This document shows positions 11,151 to 21,869 of a DNA stretch of 64,000 nucleotides, in pieces. The notes below the pieces were generated by a model. It searched no databases. It worked only from the letters and a program-made list of their open reading frames with translations, and was not told the DNA's origin. The stretch spans positions 19,530,001 to 19,594,000 of the forward strand of contig NC_065876.1 of the NCBI RefSeq assembly GCF_933775445.1. The letters run 5' to 3'. Source of the stretch: Argentina anserina (taxonomy: Eukaryota > Streptophyta > Magnoliopsida > Rosales > Rosaceae). Positions within the stretch are counted from its first letter, which is position 1; the number at the start of each line of letters is the position of its first letter. The position numbers and the translations under genes are program-made.

Positions 11151-12480
11151 TCAATTTATAATTCTTGAAGTTTTTAACTCTTTTATTATTTGTTCGAACC
11201 AGAAATTTGTTTCCTAAATACGCTTATGCACCCGTAATAGATTTAATCAGTGCAAGGACTTCTTTATCTCCTGTGAAATAGTTTAATTCTGCAAGATTAA
11301 ACTTTCCTGATAAGAACTTACAAACTTTTCACAGTTTGTATCTCGGGCAATAGCTAGGACAACTCCTGCCCAATAGTAATCATTTGCATATGTTTGCAAA
11401 ATGATCCTGTCACCTTTTTTTGGTAATTGCAAGGGTGGAAAATTTTCCGTTAGTTGTTTAATCCTTTTGACAATGTTGATATCATCTATCGTGAAAGACC
11501 ATTTCTTTTTGACTAGTTTTGGGAGAGAGAAATGTAGTGAGATCATTGACTTGAGGAATGAAATATCTCGCAAATTAAACAACTCTCATAAATCTCTGAA
11601 AAAAATCTTAGCATCGGGGATGCTATTTGGGAATTGACTAATCTTCTTGAGAATATGATCTTGGAAACGAATTTCTCTGTCTTTAACTTGTATGCCAAGA
11701 AAGTATATTTCACCTATGATAAGATGAATTTTCTTTTGTCCAACAATGATTCCCTTTTGGACAATGAGCTTGCAAATATGCTCAAGGTGTTTTAGATGTT
11801 CATTCATAGTTTTAGAGAAAACCAGAATGTCATCTATGTAAACTATGTAAAAATATGCATAAGGTTTAAATATATTTTCCATCTTTCGTTGAAAATTGGA
11901 AGGTGTTTGCTTTAATCCAAATGACATGACTAACCATTCATATTGTCCCTGAGGAGTCCAAAAACAGTTAATACTATGGAATTATGATGCATTTTGACCT
12001 GCCAGAGTTCTGACTTTGCATCAAACTTGGAGAAGATTTTTGCTCCTTTAAGTCTATTGATGAGAACTCTTACTTGAGCTATCTAGTAACCATCTTTGAC
12101 GGTTTTCTTATTGACATCTCTATAATCTATCATCATTCTAGCTTTTCCTCTTACTTGTTCTGCGTGATTTCTCAAAAGGAAAGTTTGAGCATGATGAGGA
12201 CTATTGGATTGCCTGCTTAACATCTTGTCAAGAAGCTCTTGAATCTGGCTCTCAATCTCTTATCTATCATGCTCACAATAATGAGGAATTATTTTTACAT
12301 GGCAAATAGAATTTGCATCATGCATCTTTAACTCACAATATACTAGATCTCTATCCCAGGACAATTAAGGATCTTCACTGATTACTAGTTTCAGTAAATT
12401 CTCAATTTCTGCTAGGGTAGGAACTTTCTTTTGTTCAACTTGGTTGGCATGTAGTTTAAGGTTGTGTTTAATGATGAAAC
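11151..12480 (-). pseudogene. Caulimovirid reverse transcriptase and RNase H, broken
   Basis: The frame at 11,586-11,927 carries the FGLKQTPSNFQRKM and VYIDDILVFS motifs of a pararetroviral RT. The YIDD catalytic motif lies at about 11,829-11,840. A separate frame at 11,283-11,582 has the RT connection and RNase H start (GDRIILQTYANDYYWAGV). There the residue normally expected to be the first catalytic aspartate reads as tyrosine. The N-terminal RT part (about 11,930-12,480) is broken by several stops. Not functional. Confidence 0.85.
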
Positions 12481-12594
12481 TTTTTTCTCCGTCAGAATTT
12501 GACTTATCAGTCTCATTATCTCACTCTGGATCTTCCGAATCTTCTGAACTTGTTTCGACTGCTATTATTTCTTGACAATCTTTTAGCTGATCCT

Positions 12595-13110
12595 TCAGCT
12601 GCAAGATTGGTTGCATTTCTGATTTATAACCAGGCTTATGATCACCACTCTTCGCTTGCAATCTTTAATATTGTTTTGTAAAGTCTTTTCCTGTGATTTG
12701 TACTGCGTGTGAAAGTCTGGATTCCCGGTAAAACATGTTATATTTTTCGACCCAAGCATGGTTGGAGTTTGAGTAACTACTTGTTGAAGAAGAAAATCAT
12801 TTCCGATCAACAAATCTGCTTCTTGAGCTTCACACTACCAGAATTGCTTAACGCTAAAAGTTCATCCTCCCAAGGAGATTTTAATGTTCTTAGCAAAGAT
12901 ATTCATTAAGATCTCATTATTTCCCATTCCAGTTCTTGTGATTGGTTTTTCAGCACTTTTCCCAGTATTCTTCAGGAATGACATATCTTCTTGCAAGACT
13001 ATACCCTGAACCATTATCTACAAATGCATGTAGATGGTATTTTCTGTAGTTGGGAAACTTCAATCCTACAGTAATGTAGTTGCTATATCCACTTGTTTGG
13101 ACTTGCTTTA
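12595..13110 (-). pseudogene. Caulimovirid aspartic protease region, broken
   Basis: An open piece at 12,595-12,813 starts LIGNDFLLQ, the hydrophobic I/LGxDFL pattern found near the end of retropepsin-like domains of this family. The active-site DTG-type motif is expected near 13,020-13,040 but is not clearly readable in one frame. Assignment rests mainly on position between coat protein and RT. Confidence 0.55.
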
Positions 13111-13135
13111 CTGGTTTTGGTGAATCACCAATAAT

Positions 13136-13674
13136 TTATGTAAAAGGATTGATAATCCTTTCATCTTCTTCTATAGAAGATTCTTCTAATATTGGACAAG
13201 ATTCTTTATTTATTGGGCTGCTTAATGAAGTTATCATCTTCATTTTCTTGATGTCGCTTCCAAGATTTTGTTTGAGAGCTTGGTCTCGTTCTTTTCCATG
13301 GAATATCTCATATTCTTGTTCAACAACGACATTAGCATCATTCTCCTTTGTCTTTCTTCTTAATTCTGCAACGAAGCACTCTTTATGATATGTTTCTCCA
13401 GTTTGTTCACAATTCATAGGTATTGAACTATCATCATAACAGTTGCAATAGTCACATGTGAATATTCCTGGTTTTGGGCGAAAAATACTGATAATATCAG
13501 CTTTTTGCTCTTGCTTCCAATCTTGGACTTGAAGCAAAATATAGGACGATATCTCGTATCGTTTTCTTTTTTCAGAAGAAGAATACTCTCCTTAAGTGTT
13601 ATTTGTTTTTCTTTTTGATTAATATTCAAGAGAATATATGGATTCATTCTCTTCATCAGAGTAAGCAACTTCAA
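13136..13674 (-). pseudogene. Coat-protease linker with a second Cys/His cluster
   Basis: Frames at 13,136-13,537 and 13,414-13,674 cover this region. The first holds CDYCNCYDDSS...NCEQTGETYHKECF, a C-x2-C...C...H-x3-C cluster that is not the CCHC knuckle of the coat protein at about 13,800. The C-terminal part is acidic. I do not recognise a named domain. Confidence 0.5.
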
Positions 13675-14600
13675 ACCGTTTTAGGTTTGCATATTCTATA
13701 GCTTCATCGTACTTAACTATTAAGGCATTCGAAGACCTTTTATCTTTCTTAGGACATTCATTGGCATAGTGCCCTTCAGCTTTGCAGAGCCAGCATTTAC
13801 ATTTCTTCTTAGCATCTTTGGAAGAATGTTCCTGTTTTGGTTTTTCCTTAAAAAATCTTTTCATAAGAGAAGATTTTTCTTTCTTTTCATCAGTAGAGTT
13901 TGGCTTGGAAGATTTCTTCCTGGATCTATATTTATTGAACTTTTTTCCACGCCCCTTTTTCGAGTAACTACTTGAAAATCTATTGCCTCCTGCAAACCTG
14001 CTTTTATGTTTCCTATCTCTTGAGATATGACAACCCCATTGAGTCGAAATATCAAGAATTTTAAAACACATATTTTCAACTCTTTTGAGTTGTTTTTTTG
14101 GTAGTATTGACCTTTAGTTATCTGTGCATTGCTTTCTTAGGAGATCTCATATTCTTTCTGCTATTCCCCCAATCATGAATTGAGACAGCAGGGTTTCCTC
14201 AATAGATTGAGCTACTACATTGTTCCATGGTTCTGGAAGCTTTCTGTAATATGTTTTGATGAGATCATTATATTCTATATCTTCAATTGTGCAGTAGTAA
14301 CTTTGAAACTCATTCATATACTCTTCGAAGTATCTCATATTACAAATACTCAATTTCTGAATATTTGCTCTAGCTCTTTCTCTTGCTCACTATGCCCTGT
14401 TATATCTCCACAAAACTGAGCATAAATTGGCATAGCAAAATCCAATGGATTATTGGTTCGAGCAAGTCTTATTGCCCAGCTTGCCCACTTCGAGCTTTGC
14501 TTAAATGAATAATACAATTTTTAGACAATTTCTATCAAAGTTGACTCATAATATTCATGAGCATCCTCATACGCATATTTGGATAGCGGATGAGCTTGGG
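13619..14600 (-). pseudogene. Caulimovirid coat protein region, broken
   Basis: The frame 13,619-14,071 (150 residues) has a very basic stretch (KGRGKKFNKYRSRKKSS) followed by CWLCKAEGHYANEC, a CX2CX4HX4C zinc knuckle. It ends in an acidic EENESIYSLEY tail. An upstream frame (14,147-14,353) has the pattern of a coat-protein core (YYRKLPEPWNN). Basic region plus CCHC knuckle is the standard end of caulimovirid coat proteins. The two frames are separated by stops. Confidence 0.75.
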
Positions 14601-14663
14601 TTAACCTTAGGCTAGTAACCCAACTGTCTATGGCTTTTCTCTTATCTCAAACTTTGTCTATAT

Positions 14664-15273
14664 CTAAGTAAACACTTCTTTCTGAAATGGGTTGTCCCCA
14701 TTTTGGCTTAGAGGAATGAACCTCTGCAAGCTACATTCTCTACTCTTTCCTGTAGGGGCTTGCCCTTTTGGAAGTTTGACAATATTTTCATGAATAATTT
14801 TTGTTACATTATTCGTAATATTTTGGACTGTCGTTGCTTGAGGTATATGTCTTGTTTTTCCTTGATCTGTTTCCATGGAGGATTCTCCTGGTCCTTCATG
14901 TGGTTCATTTTTTGTTTCCTGATAAGGAAAGATATCCATTTTCTTCTTCTTCCCATGTTGGATTTGGAAATTTTTCTCAAAACTTCTTCCAATTCTTTTT
15001 TGGAATCATAAGTCTCTGCTTGTGCATAAGCTCTTTTAATTCCTCTGATCTTAGCATTTTCAGAGGTCTTTTAGAATCTTCTTCTTCAAAAGCTTCTTCA
15101 TGAAAGGTTGTGGTTCCTGAACCAGAAGCACTGCACTCTTCATATCCTGCAAAGGAATGCCTATGATTGAATCTAAGACTTATCATTTTTCCCATATCTT
15201 CATAGATGGATACATTTGAACTCTGCACCTGTTTTTCTGGAGGTGCAAGCTTCCATTCTCTGGGGAATGTCAC
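14664..15273 (-). pseudogene. Linker between movement and coat protein, broken
   Basis: Two open pieces, 14,977-15,273 and 14,664-14,939, are hydrophilic, lysine/glutamate-rich and of low complexity. Position and composition suit the spacer between MP and CP of a single caulimovirid polyprotein. No domain is recognised. Confidence 0.5.
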
Positions 15274-16250
15274 TTCATTCTATTTTGTGACATGTTTTTG
15301 CTGGGAATTAGTTTTTGGATTGGTAAGGACTGTTGTAGTAACACCAAACTACTTAGGAATTTGGTGTTGGGTGATACTATTGAACACATTAACTTGTAAT
15401 AGATTCTATAATCTATTGCAAGCTCCATCATTCCATTCTTCATCGAAATTCCATCTGTCTTCATTCTTAGTCTTAGACAATGCACTGCATCTCTAAGATG
15501 AGTAGTGAAATTTGGGAAGACATTGGAACATTCAACTTGATTGCACAATGAGGTTTCTACTATCCCTAACAGACTTTTCTGAAAATCCTTTATCCTATCA
15601 TCTTGTAGGACACATAAGACTGAACAGTCTATTCCATCTCTAGCTAGCAGTTTGATACCAACTTGAACTACTCCAATATGCATGTAAGAGTATCATCTGA
15701 TGTAGGAATGATTAATCTGATGTATGTTTCTTCACCTGTAGTTGGAACTGTTAATTCAAGGATTTCGAATTTATGAGAGTGCAAGAGGAAAGATCCCCTC
15801 TTGTATATCTCGTTTAACTTGAATCTATAAGGATATGCTTCTCTCACACTGGATTCAATCTCATTATACTCAAATTCTTGAGCGTTAATGAGCTATATTG
15901 GTACAATACTTTTCTTGGTAATGAGTATTCTACTCGGCATCTCCACATCTCTCTTGGTTTATATTTTTTTCCATTCTAGCAATTTAGGTTCACTAAACCT
16001 TAGTCTATTTTCTCCTTTTGGTGAAGGAATTTTACTAGCAATAATTTTTGCTAGAGCTTATTCATCTATTTTTTCAGATGATCCTTCTTTCATTTTTTCT
16101 ACAGATTTCTATAGACTTGAGATTTTGTTGCTTAATTCTCGAAACTATTCTTCGAGGTAATTTCCTATCTCTTCAAGATAGACTATGTTGTAATTATGTT
16201 GATAAATTATGGCATCAACAATTTCACTGAGTTTTTCTGTATGAAGGTGA
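15270..16250 (-). pseudogene. Caulimovirid movement protein (30K superfamily), broken
   Basis: The open piece at 15,270-15,683 begins HIGVVQVGIKLLARDG and continues with a short DDRIKDF / SLLG / ETSLCNQ series. This is the conserved core of caulimovirid cell-to-cell movement proteins. The N-terminal half (about 15,690-16,250) can be followed in translation but contains several stop codons. Such proteins enlarge plasmodesmata in living viruses; this copy cannot be made intact. Confidence 0.8.
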
Positions 16251-16378
16251 AAGCTTAGAGTTTTACCATCTTCTTCTCTTACTTTTAGATCTACTCTTTG
16301 ATTTATCCTATTCTTGATACAAGAGTTTCTAAAATCTTTTTCAGGTTTTCCTTGAGTGTCTCTTAATTCAGTTGCTTG

Positions 16379-16741
16379 CTAATGAATAATATTAGAGAGA
16401 TTCTCTAATATGACTAACTTCTTCTCAAAATCTGAGAGATATTGCTTTTCTTTTAGGTAATCTAGCTTGACTTCAAGCTTTGCTACTTTGGAATTAACCT
16501 CCTCGAGTTGATCTAATCGAAGATTAAGTCTCTCGAGTTGATCTGACACTTTGTTGTTCCCTTTTTCTCTAGATAGATAATCTAGAAAGTCAATCAGGCT
16601 TGGTCTTGATGGATCAAGATCTGCTACTCCAATCTCTCTTTGGAGATGAATATGTTCGTTGTATAGAGTATTTAGTATTCTACAGACGTATTCAATGGAG
16701 GGCTTTCTTGAATATGCTCTGAATGAAAGCACACTTGCCAC
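16379..16741 (-). pseudogene. N-terminal coiled-coil region of the viral polyprotein
   Basis: A 120-residue open piece starts MASVLSFRAYSRKPS. Its middle carries a leucine heptad run (LERLNLRLDQLEEVNSKVAK) that predicts a coiled coil. It is the first sizeable frame downstream of the primer site and probably holds the polyprotein start. It ends in a stop before the movement-protein region. Confidence 0.5.
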
Positions 16742-16863
16742 TTATCAGTAGTTTTTCCAGTACAAAAGGACTGATAATTTTTGGGTTTGGATTCTTTTTT
16801 GTTGACTGAAAGGAGCCAACTCTGTGGCATATGCCGATCTTTGCTTGTTTTTGAGCAAAACAA

Positions 16864-16875
16864 GCTCTAATACCA
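16864..16875 (-). other. tRNA-Met primer-binding site of the caulimovirid
   Basis: The minus strand reads TGGTATTAGAGC. This is the plant initiator tRNA-Met complement TGGTATCAGAGC with one C-to-T change. It lies just upstream of the first coding region, as in all caulimovirids. Confidence 0.75.
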
Positions 16876-17244
16876 GCTAGGATGGATCTAACCAATACTC
16901 AAAATATTAAGAGGTTTTTGATCCTCTTCAAGAGTTTTTTGGAGAATTAACATCTCTCCGAATAACGTATATTCTTTCCTGAATTTGATAATAGTATCTC
17001 AATATCACGGGGTGTTTCTATTAAGATTATTTCTAAAATTTTCTAGTCTTTTCAATTTTTTCTTTTCCTCTTGCAATTTTTTATATGTTATTTTTCAGAA
17101 TGATAAATAGTCTAATCTAGTATAAACTGATTCAATAATTTCAGATAAAATTAATAGTTTACCTTCAAGTACATAGGTTAGATCTTAGCTGCATAATATC
17201 AAAATAAACAAACGCAATTATGGGCCCACTACGCTTCGTCCAAT

Positions 17245-17425
17245 TTAAAAAAAAAACTTTAATTGAATTTTTTATATATAAAACTTAAAGGAATATTCTA
17301 AAAAATACATTGTAGGCTCCTTATTGGTACAAAAATAAGAGTTTATGTATTATGTTGATAGTTTTCAAAGTTTAGGTATCACGGCCTGTGCACCAAAGTT
17401 CAGACCCCTATGGTGAACTTTCATC
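17245..17425 (-). repeat. Right arm of the inverted repeat flanking the viral insert
   Basis: The reverse complement of this stretch aligns with 8,565-8,700 at roughly 65% identity by eye. It ends in an AT-rich stretch with TTTTATATATAAAA. See the left arm. Confidence 0.45.
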
Positions 17426-18044
17426 TATATTTAACTACTCGTACTGTGCCATGCATGTGTCAATTTATTGCATGGGTTATTGTGTAAAGATGACAAATAA
17501 AGTTTTTTTTTCATTACATGTTCTATTTAGTTTTTGCAGCACAATCCCTTAGTATAATGTGTTTATTAAAAAAGGTAATTTGGGTAAAACATAATTTAGT
17601 TATTTTTGGAATGTGTTGGCTTTATAGTAGTAGAGATACAGTTCGGTTCTACTCATATGAGCATTTTTTTCTCACTGAAACCGGGCTGAATTGGGCCTAA
17701 ACTGTTCGGTTCCAACGATTCCTTTAGCTAGAATAACTCTTACTATTGACTATTTTGCAGTAAAAAAGAAAGTAAAATAAAGTCTACTTATTTCCATGTT
17801 GGGGATTTGACGTACAAAACCTGGAGCGCTCTTGCATCTTCTCTCGTGAGTTTCAGCGCTCGTCTGCCGCGCCCTTGATCTTAGGGTTGTTGCCAGACGG
17901 GTTATGAAATAATGGAGGCCTTTTAGAATCATGGAGGAGTTTCGCTCGTGGTCCGTTTGTAGTTTTGGGTGATTGGTTTGTGATGGCATCTCTTGGGTTG
18001 GAGGGTGGCGGCTAAACAGTGACGACATTCTCACCGTGGGTTCT
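17426..18044. other. Unassigned stretch
   Basis: No supported gene. A GGTTCTA / GGTTCC-containing piece near 17,640-17,720 resembles the MITE-type words seen elsewhere in the window. The 94-codon minus frame at 17,750-18,034 has no recognisable domain. Confidence 0.3.
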
Positions 18045-19570
18045 TGATACGACCCGAATCTTTTACAATTCGTCTCGATTGTGACGACTTAAAAACTTGA
18101 CTTTTTGATGCGTAAGATTTTCAGGAAAACTTTCTTCAAAACGTTGTAGGGCTCGACGAAACGAATTCGTGGACATGCGGCACGCCTTAATTGGAGTTCG
18201 TTTGAAAAGGTTACAAATCAAGAAGTGTTTTGGGTAATTTTTGAATTTAGTATGAATAGGGGATTTAAAGAAAAATAAATCAGGAAATTCGAAATTCGAA
18301 TTTTGGGCCGGTACTGTTCATCCCCGACTCCGAAAGTCGAGTTGATTTGGGGAGGTTAGAGAGTGGTGGCCCGTGGGGCCCACACGGAGCCACTGTGTCG
18401 GCACGTGTTGCCATTTTTGGAGCAGTGAGTCACTCCATCATGTAGTATACGTCAATACGAACTTATCGATGTCTTAATTGTTGAATTTGGTTATCGTATG
18501 AGGTCGTTAATCTAGATTATCGTTGGTAGAGATAATGTGTTATTGACGTAAGCTTCGTGTTCATTTGATGTTGCGGCTATGTGATTGTTATGATTGATAA
18601 TGATTATGGTGTTGTGTGTTTGATGGATGGTAGTTTTGTTGATGGTTATGTACGTCGGTTGTGATGATGTGTGTGATATACAAATAGGAATGGTTATGAG
18701 GTTGCGTGTTGTGGTGAACTAATGAACTACGAATGGCTTGATCCCTATTGTAGGGTACGTAGGCAGCCCAACCGAGGTTTGGGTGCAACCACGAATATTC
18801 TAAGATAGATTCTCGTTGCTAGATGTGTTGAGGCTTTAAGAATTGTGGTTATTTAATGATGGTTGTTATTTGATCATATTGTTAGATGATTGTATGACGT
18901 TAATTACTCCTATTGGAATTAGGGTTAGGACCGTGGGATGTTTGTCAGGTAAAGGTATGCGGTTAAACGCCGAGTGTGGGGTATTCGTTCGAGTTATGGT
19001 TTTGGTTATCTCTGTTACTAGGATTGACTAGCTTTGGCATTTACGAGTGGGACTCGGGAGTTCCGGAAGAGAGGAGATGAACCGAGGGTACCAGAAGAGA
19101 GGGGATGAACCGAGAGTACCGTAAGAGAGGGGATGCACCCAGGGTACCGGAAGAGAGGGGATGCACCGGGAGTACCGGAAGAGAGGGGATGCACCGGGAG
19201 TACCGGAAGAGAGGGGATGAACCGGGAGTACCGGAAGAGAGGGGATGCACCGAGGGTACCAGAAAAAAGAGGATGAATCGGAAGTACTAGAAGAGAGGGG
19301 ATGAACTGAGGGTATCAGAAGAGAGTGGATGCACCGGGAGTATCGGAAGAGAGAAGATGAACGAGGGTATCGGAAGAAAGGGGATGCACCAGGGGTACCG
19401 GAAGAGAGGGGATGAACCGGGAGTACCGGAAGAGAGGGAATGAATCGAGGGTATCGGAAGAAAGGGATGCACCAGGGGTACTGGAAGAGATGGGTTGAAC
19501 TGGGAGTACCAGAAGAGAGGGGATGAACCAGAAACGGTATTGATATTTCCGAGTCGCTAGAAGAGAGTGG
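18045..19570 (+). mobile_element. Gypsy-type LTR fragment
   Basis: Starts TGATACGACCCGAATC, close to the TGTAAYACCCCGAA start of many plant chromovirus LTRs. The first 200 bases share landmarks with the LTR at 48,589 (CTTTCTTC, GTTGTAG, ACGAATTCGTGGAC, GCGGCACGC). No coding region follows, so it is a solo or truncated LTR. No target duplication was found. Confidence 0.5.
19062..19555 (+). repeat. 28-bp minisatellite, about 17 copies
   Basis: Tandem units of the form GGGGATGCACCGGGAGTACC + GGAAGAGA repeat with a 28-base period from about 19,062 to 19,555. The central copies are nearly identical and the outer ones diverge. Because 28 is not a multiple of 3, open frames across it on both strands are by-products. 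It lies inside the LTR fragment. Confidence 0.9.
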
Positions 19571-20140
19571 ATGTACTAGCAGAGTTCTGAAATGCGGTCT
19601 GGGCTTGTTGATTCTTACGCTATGGAGTTGTGCAAAGCTTCTCGTGGTGGTGAGGATCTCATTGGGCTCGCCGGTTTTTTAGCAACATCGGATTTCGGCG
19701 GAGCTTGTGGCTAGAGGTGTCAATGATGCTGTACAGTGGGAGGTGCATCCTGGGCTTTGAGTTTGGACCTTCTTCTTGGTTCCTTGGGCTTCTGCATTGG
19801 GCTAGGGTTTCTTGGCCTTTAATTTTTTATTTTTTTTATAATAATGCTCCTCCTTGTTGAGCTGTAGTGTAGCGGGTCTCGGCCATGTAGTCGCTGGTCC
19901 TTAGGTATTACGTTTGTGTGCTCTCTCTGGATCAGTGTAGTAGTAGTCTAGTTTAGGCTTGAATATGAGTTTACTCTCTCGCTGGACATGGCGCATGATT
20001 TTGTATTGGAGTTAACCTCCTGCATATCTACCGGTAGTTGTTGGCTTTGGCCGCATGGGCGATTTGCCTGATGGAATATATCTATTTTCCTAAAAAAACA
20101 CGCAAATCTTCGCTATGGATAAAGTCTTGATAAAAGAATA
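19571..20140. other. Possible LINE 3' UTR fragment
   Basis: T/G-rich, without a supported ORF. It ends at about 20,090-20,100 with CCTAAAAAAACACG, which may be the eroded poly(A) end of a plus-strand LINE-type fragment. No reverse transcriptase is present. Confidence 0.3.
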
Positions 20141-20149
20141 ACGACACTT

Positions 20150-21860
20150 TTTTTAAGGGAATGAAATAACTTTATTAGGCAAAGCCTTTCCACGACCACA
20201 ATGATCAAATATAAGAACTGACAGACTATCTCTCATACACACTACACTAAGAAAGCAGATAAATGCGCAAAAACGCGATTTTGCGCATTTATTAAACAAA
20301 CTAAAAGTCTGAAAGCTCCGAAACGAAAACGGAAAAACTAAAACAAAGCTAAAGCATAGTATCATTTATGTCTAACTTGACGACTAGAAATACTAACACA
20401 TCAAGCCCAGGGCATCAATTTGCGTACGCTCAATGTTAGTGAAGTTGAAAGAAAAACACAAAAGATGATCTTTCCTAGCTAGGCTAGGAAATCATTCCTC
20501 AAGGACCTCATCTTTCTCCGGGGCTTGGACCTCCACCTTCTGCCCCGAATCCACACCAAAACCATGTCCACTGACCCAGCCCATGTCCAGCTGTGCGCTC
20601 AGCAGCTCCGCCAGGGTCATCCCTAACTCAGCATCTAGCTCCGGGCTGAGACGTCGGGTTGCCGCCTTTTTGTTCTTATTCCGCTGACCCCGCGTACGGC
20701 TTGGCTTCGCCGGCGAGCGAAGCACAATCTTCCCCGAGGAAGTCGCTGCTAACCCTAGCTTCGTAGGGGTTAGGTGCACCACTTCCAGAGCACGATCACG
20801 CCTGCTACGCTTCCCTCCAGAGGAGGCTTCCTCCCACGGCGCCGCCGTGATCTAGAAACCCTCTCCATCTCTTAAGCATCAATTGGGACCCAAATTTGTA
20901 CCCTCCTACTCCCAGAGATTGGATGAGACACTGTAGTTGCCCTAATCGGGCTCAGAGCTCCCTGACCAACCTCAGCCAGCACCCTAGGGATTGGGGACCT
21001 TGGTTGGGGATTCGGAGATGCAGCTCCTTCCTCTGCCCTAGCCACAATCACAAGAGGACAACTCTGCCCGCCATGGTTGATCATGGCACAAGTTTTGCAG
21101 CATCCCAGCAAACGTAAATACTTATACGCCACGCAAACTACCTTCGTCGGAGATATACGAAGTCAACGTTCAAGGTGTACATGAGCATGCAATGGAAGAG
21201 TAAATCTAACCCTAGGAACACCACTAAGCAACGAAGCCTCCTCCACCTGCAACACAGGGTGTCCAATGGTTTCACCAATCAATTGCGACATCGACATTGT
21301 TGTAAGAGCCGGTGGGAGTCCCCAGATCTCAACCCAAATCCAAACAAAATCAAGAGGGACAACCATCTAGTCCGAGAAACCATCATAGTCATTTATGAGT
21401 ATCATGGCACGCTGGAACACCCATGGACCTCCCTTCTTCATGCGATCTCTATCTTTCGCAGTCCTGAAAGTGAACAAATACCAATACTCCCTTGCTTGCA
21501 CCTCCACCGGTGTGCTCACCCTCCACATCGACCGCACCGCGCCACGAAATTGATCGAAAGATGCAGCCCTTCGTATTTAACTTGCCTACTAGGTAAAACC
21601 TAGGAGCCACAAAGCCTCCCTTCTTCTGTTTGAGATTGCCAAGATCAACAATCTCCTCATCATTGTTGGAGAATGAGAGCCTGGAAGCCAGATGCGCGGT
21701 CATGGAAGCTAGACGCGCGGTCATGGAAGCTACTGACATAGCCATAGTAAGATCGGCGCTGCACATATGTGTTTTCTCTTAAAAAAATCTAATCCTAATA
21801 CGCAAGAGCGCCTTGGATAGGAGGAGAGAAAAATCTGCAGTATCGGGTACAATGGGAACT
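20150..21860 (-). mobile_element. LINE-ORF1-like retrocopy with poly(A) and TSD
   Basis: The 9-bp direct repeat ACGACACTT occurs at 20,141-20,149 and again at 21,861-21,869. The left edge is a T-run (poly(A) on the minus strand) preceded by CCTAATAAAGTTATTTC, a poly(A) signal. The 1.7-kb body on the minus strand encodes a LINE ORF1-type protein and nothing else. No endonuclease or reverse transcriptase frame is present. The structure is that of target-primed insertion of a short RNA, as in half-LINE (ORF1-only) elements. Confidence 0.75.
20492..21766 (-). pseudogene. DUF4283 / CCHC-knuckle LINE ORF1-type protein
   Basis: Three consecutive frames make up the protein. 21,449-21,766 is the N-terminal part, starting near MAMSVASMTARLAS. 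21,163-21,366 has WIWVEIWGLPPAL, the WVxIxGLP signature of plant DUF4283 proteins. 20,872-21,132 has LLGCCKTCAMINHGGQSC, the C-x2-C-x4-H-x4-C zinc knuckle (zf-CCHC_4) that follows DUF4283. The C-terminal part, 20,492-20,782, is basic then acidic (SRTRGQRNKNKKAATRR). The frames are offset, so at least two frameshifts are needed. In LINEs such proteins bind the element RNA; host copies exist too. Confidence 0.7.
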
Positions 21861-21869
21861 ACGACACTT

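Larger units (their letters stand above)
8830..17180 (-). mobile_element. Endogenous caulimovirid, about one genome unit, decayed
   Basis: Read on the minus strand the order is: primer-binding site (16,875), N-terminal coiled-coil region, movement protein, coat protein with zinc knuckle, aspartic protease, RT, RNase H, a separate downstream ORF, TATA box (9,421) and leader. That is the order of the family Caulimoviridae. One long MP-to-RNase H polyprotein region followed by a second ORF fits the endogenous Florendovirus type best, from established knowledge. The span from primer site to TATA box is about 7.5 kb, close to a full circular genome cut open once. Every coding region is broken by stops and frameshifts, so this is a dead relic. 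The outer ends are uncertain by 100-200 bases. Confidence 0.85.

Noticed and set aside
16672..16895. Two overlapping minus frames across the viral primer site
   Set aside because: They include the tRNA primer site itself and are in the leader; not coding.
19041..19472. Repeat proteins on both strands (e.g. GVPEERGC and HPLSSGTP types)
   Set aside because: By-products of a 28-bp minisatellite; open on both strands because of its composition.
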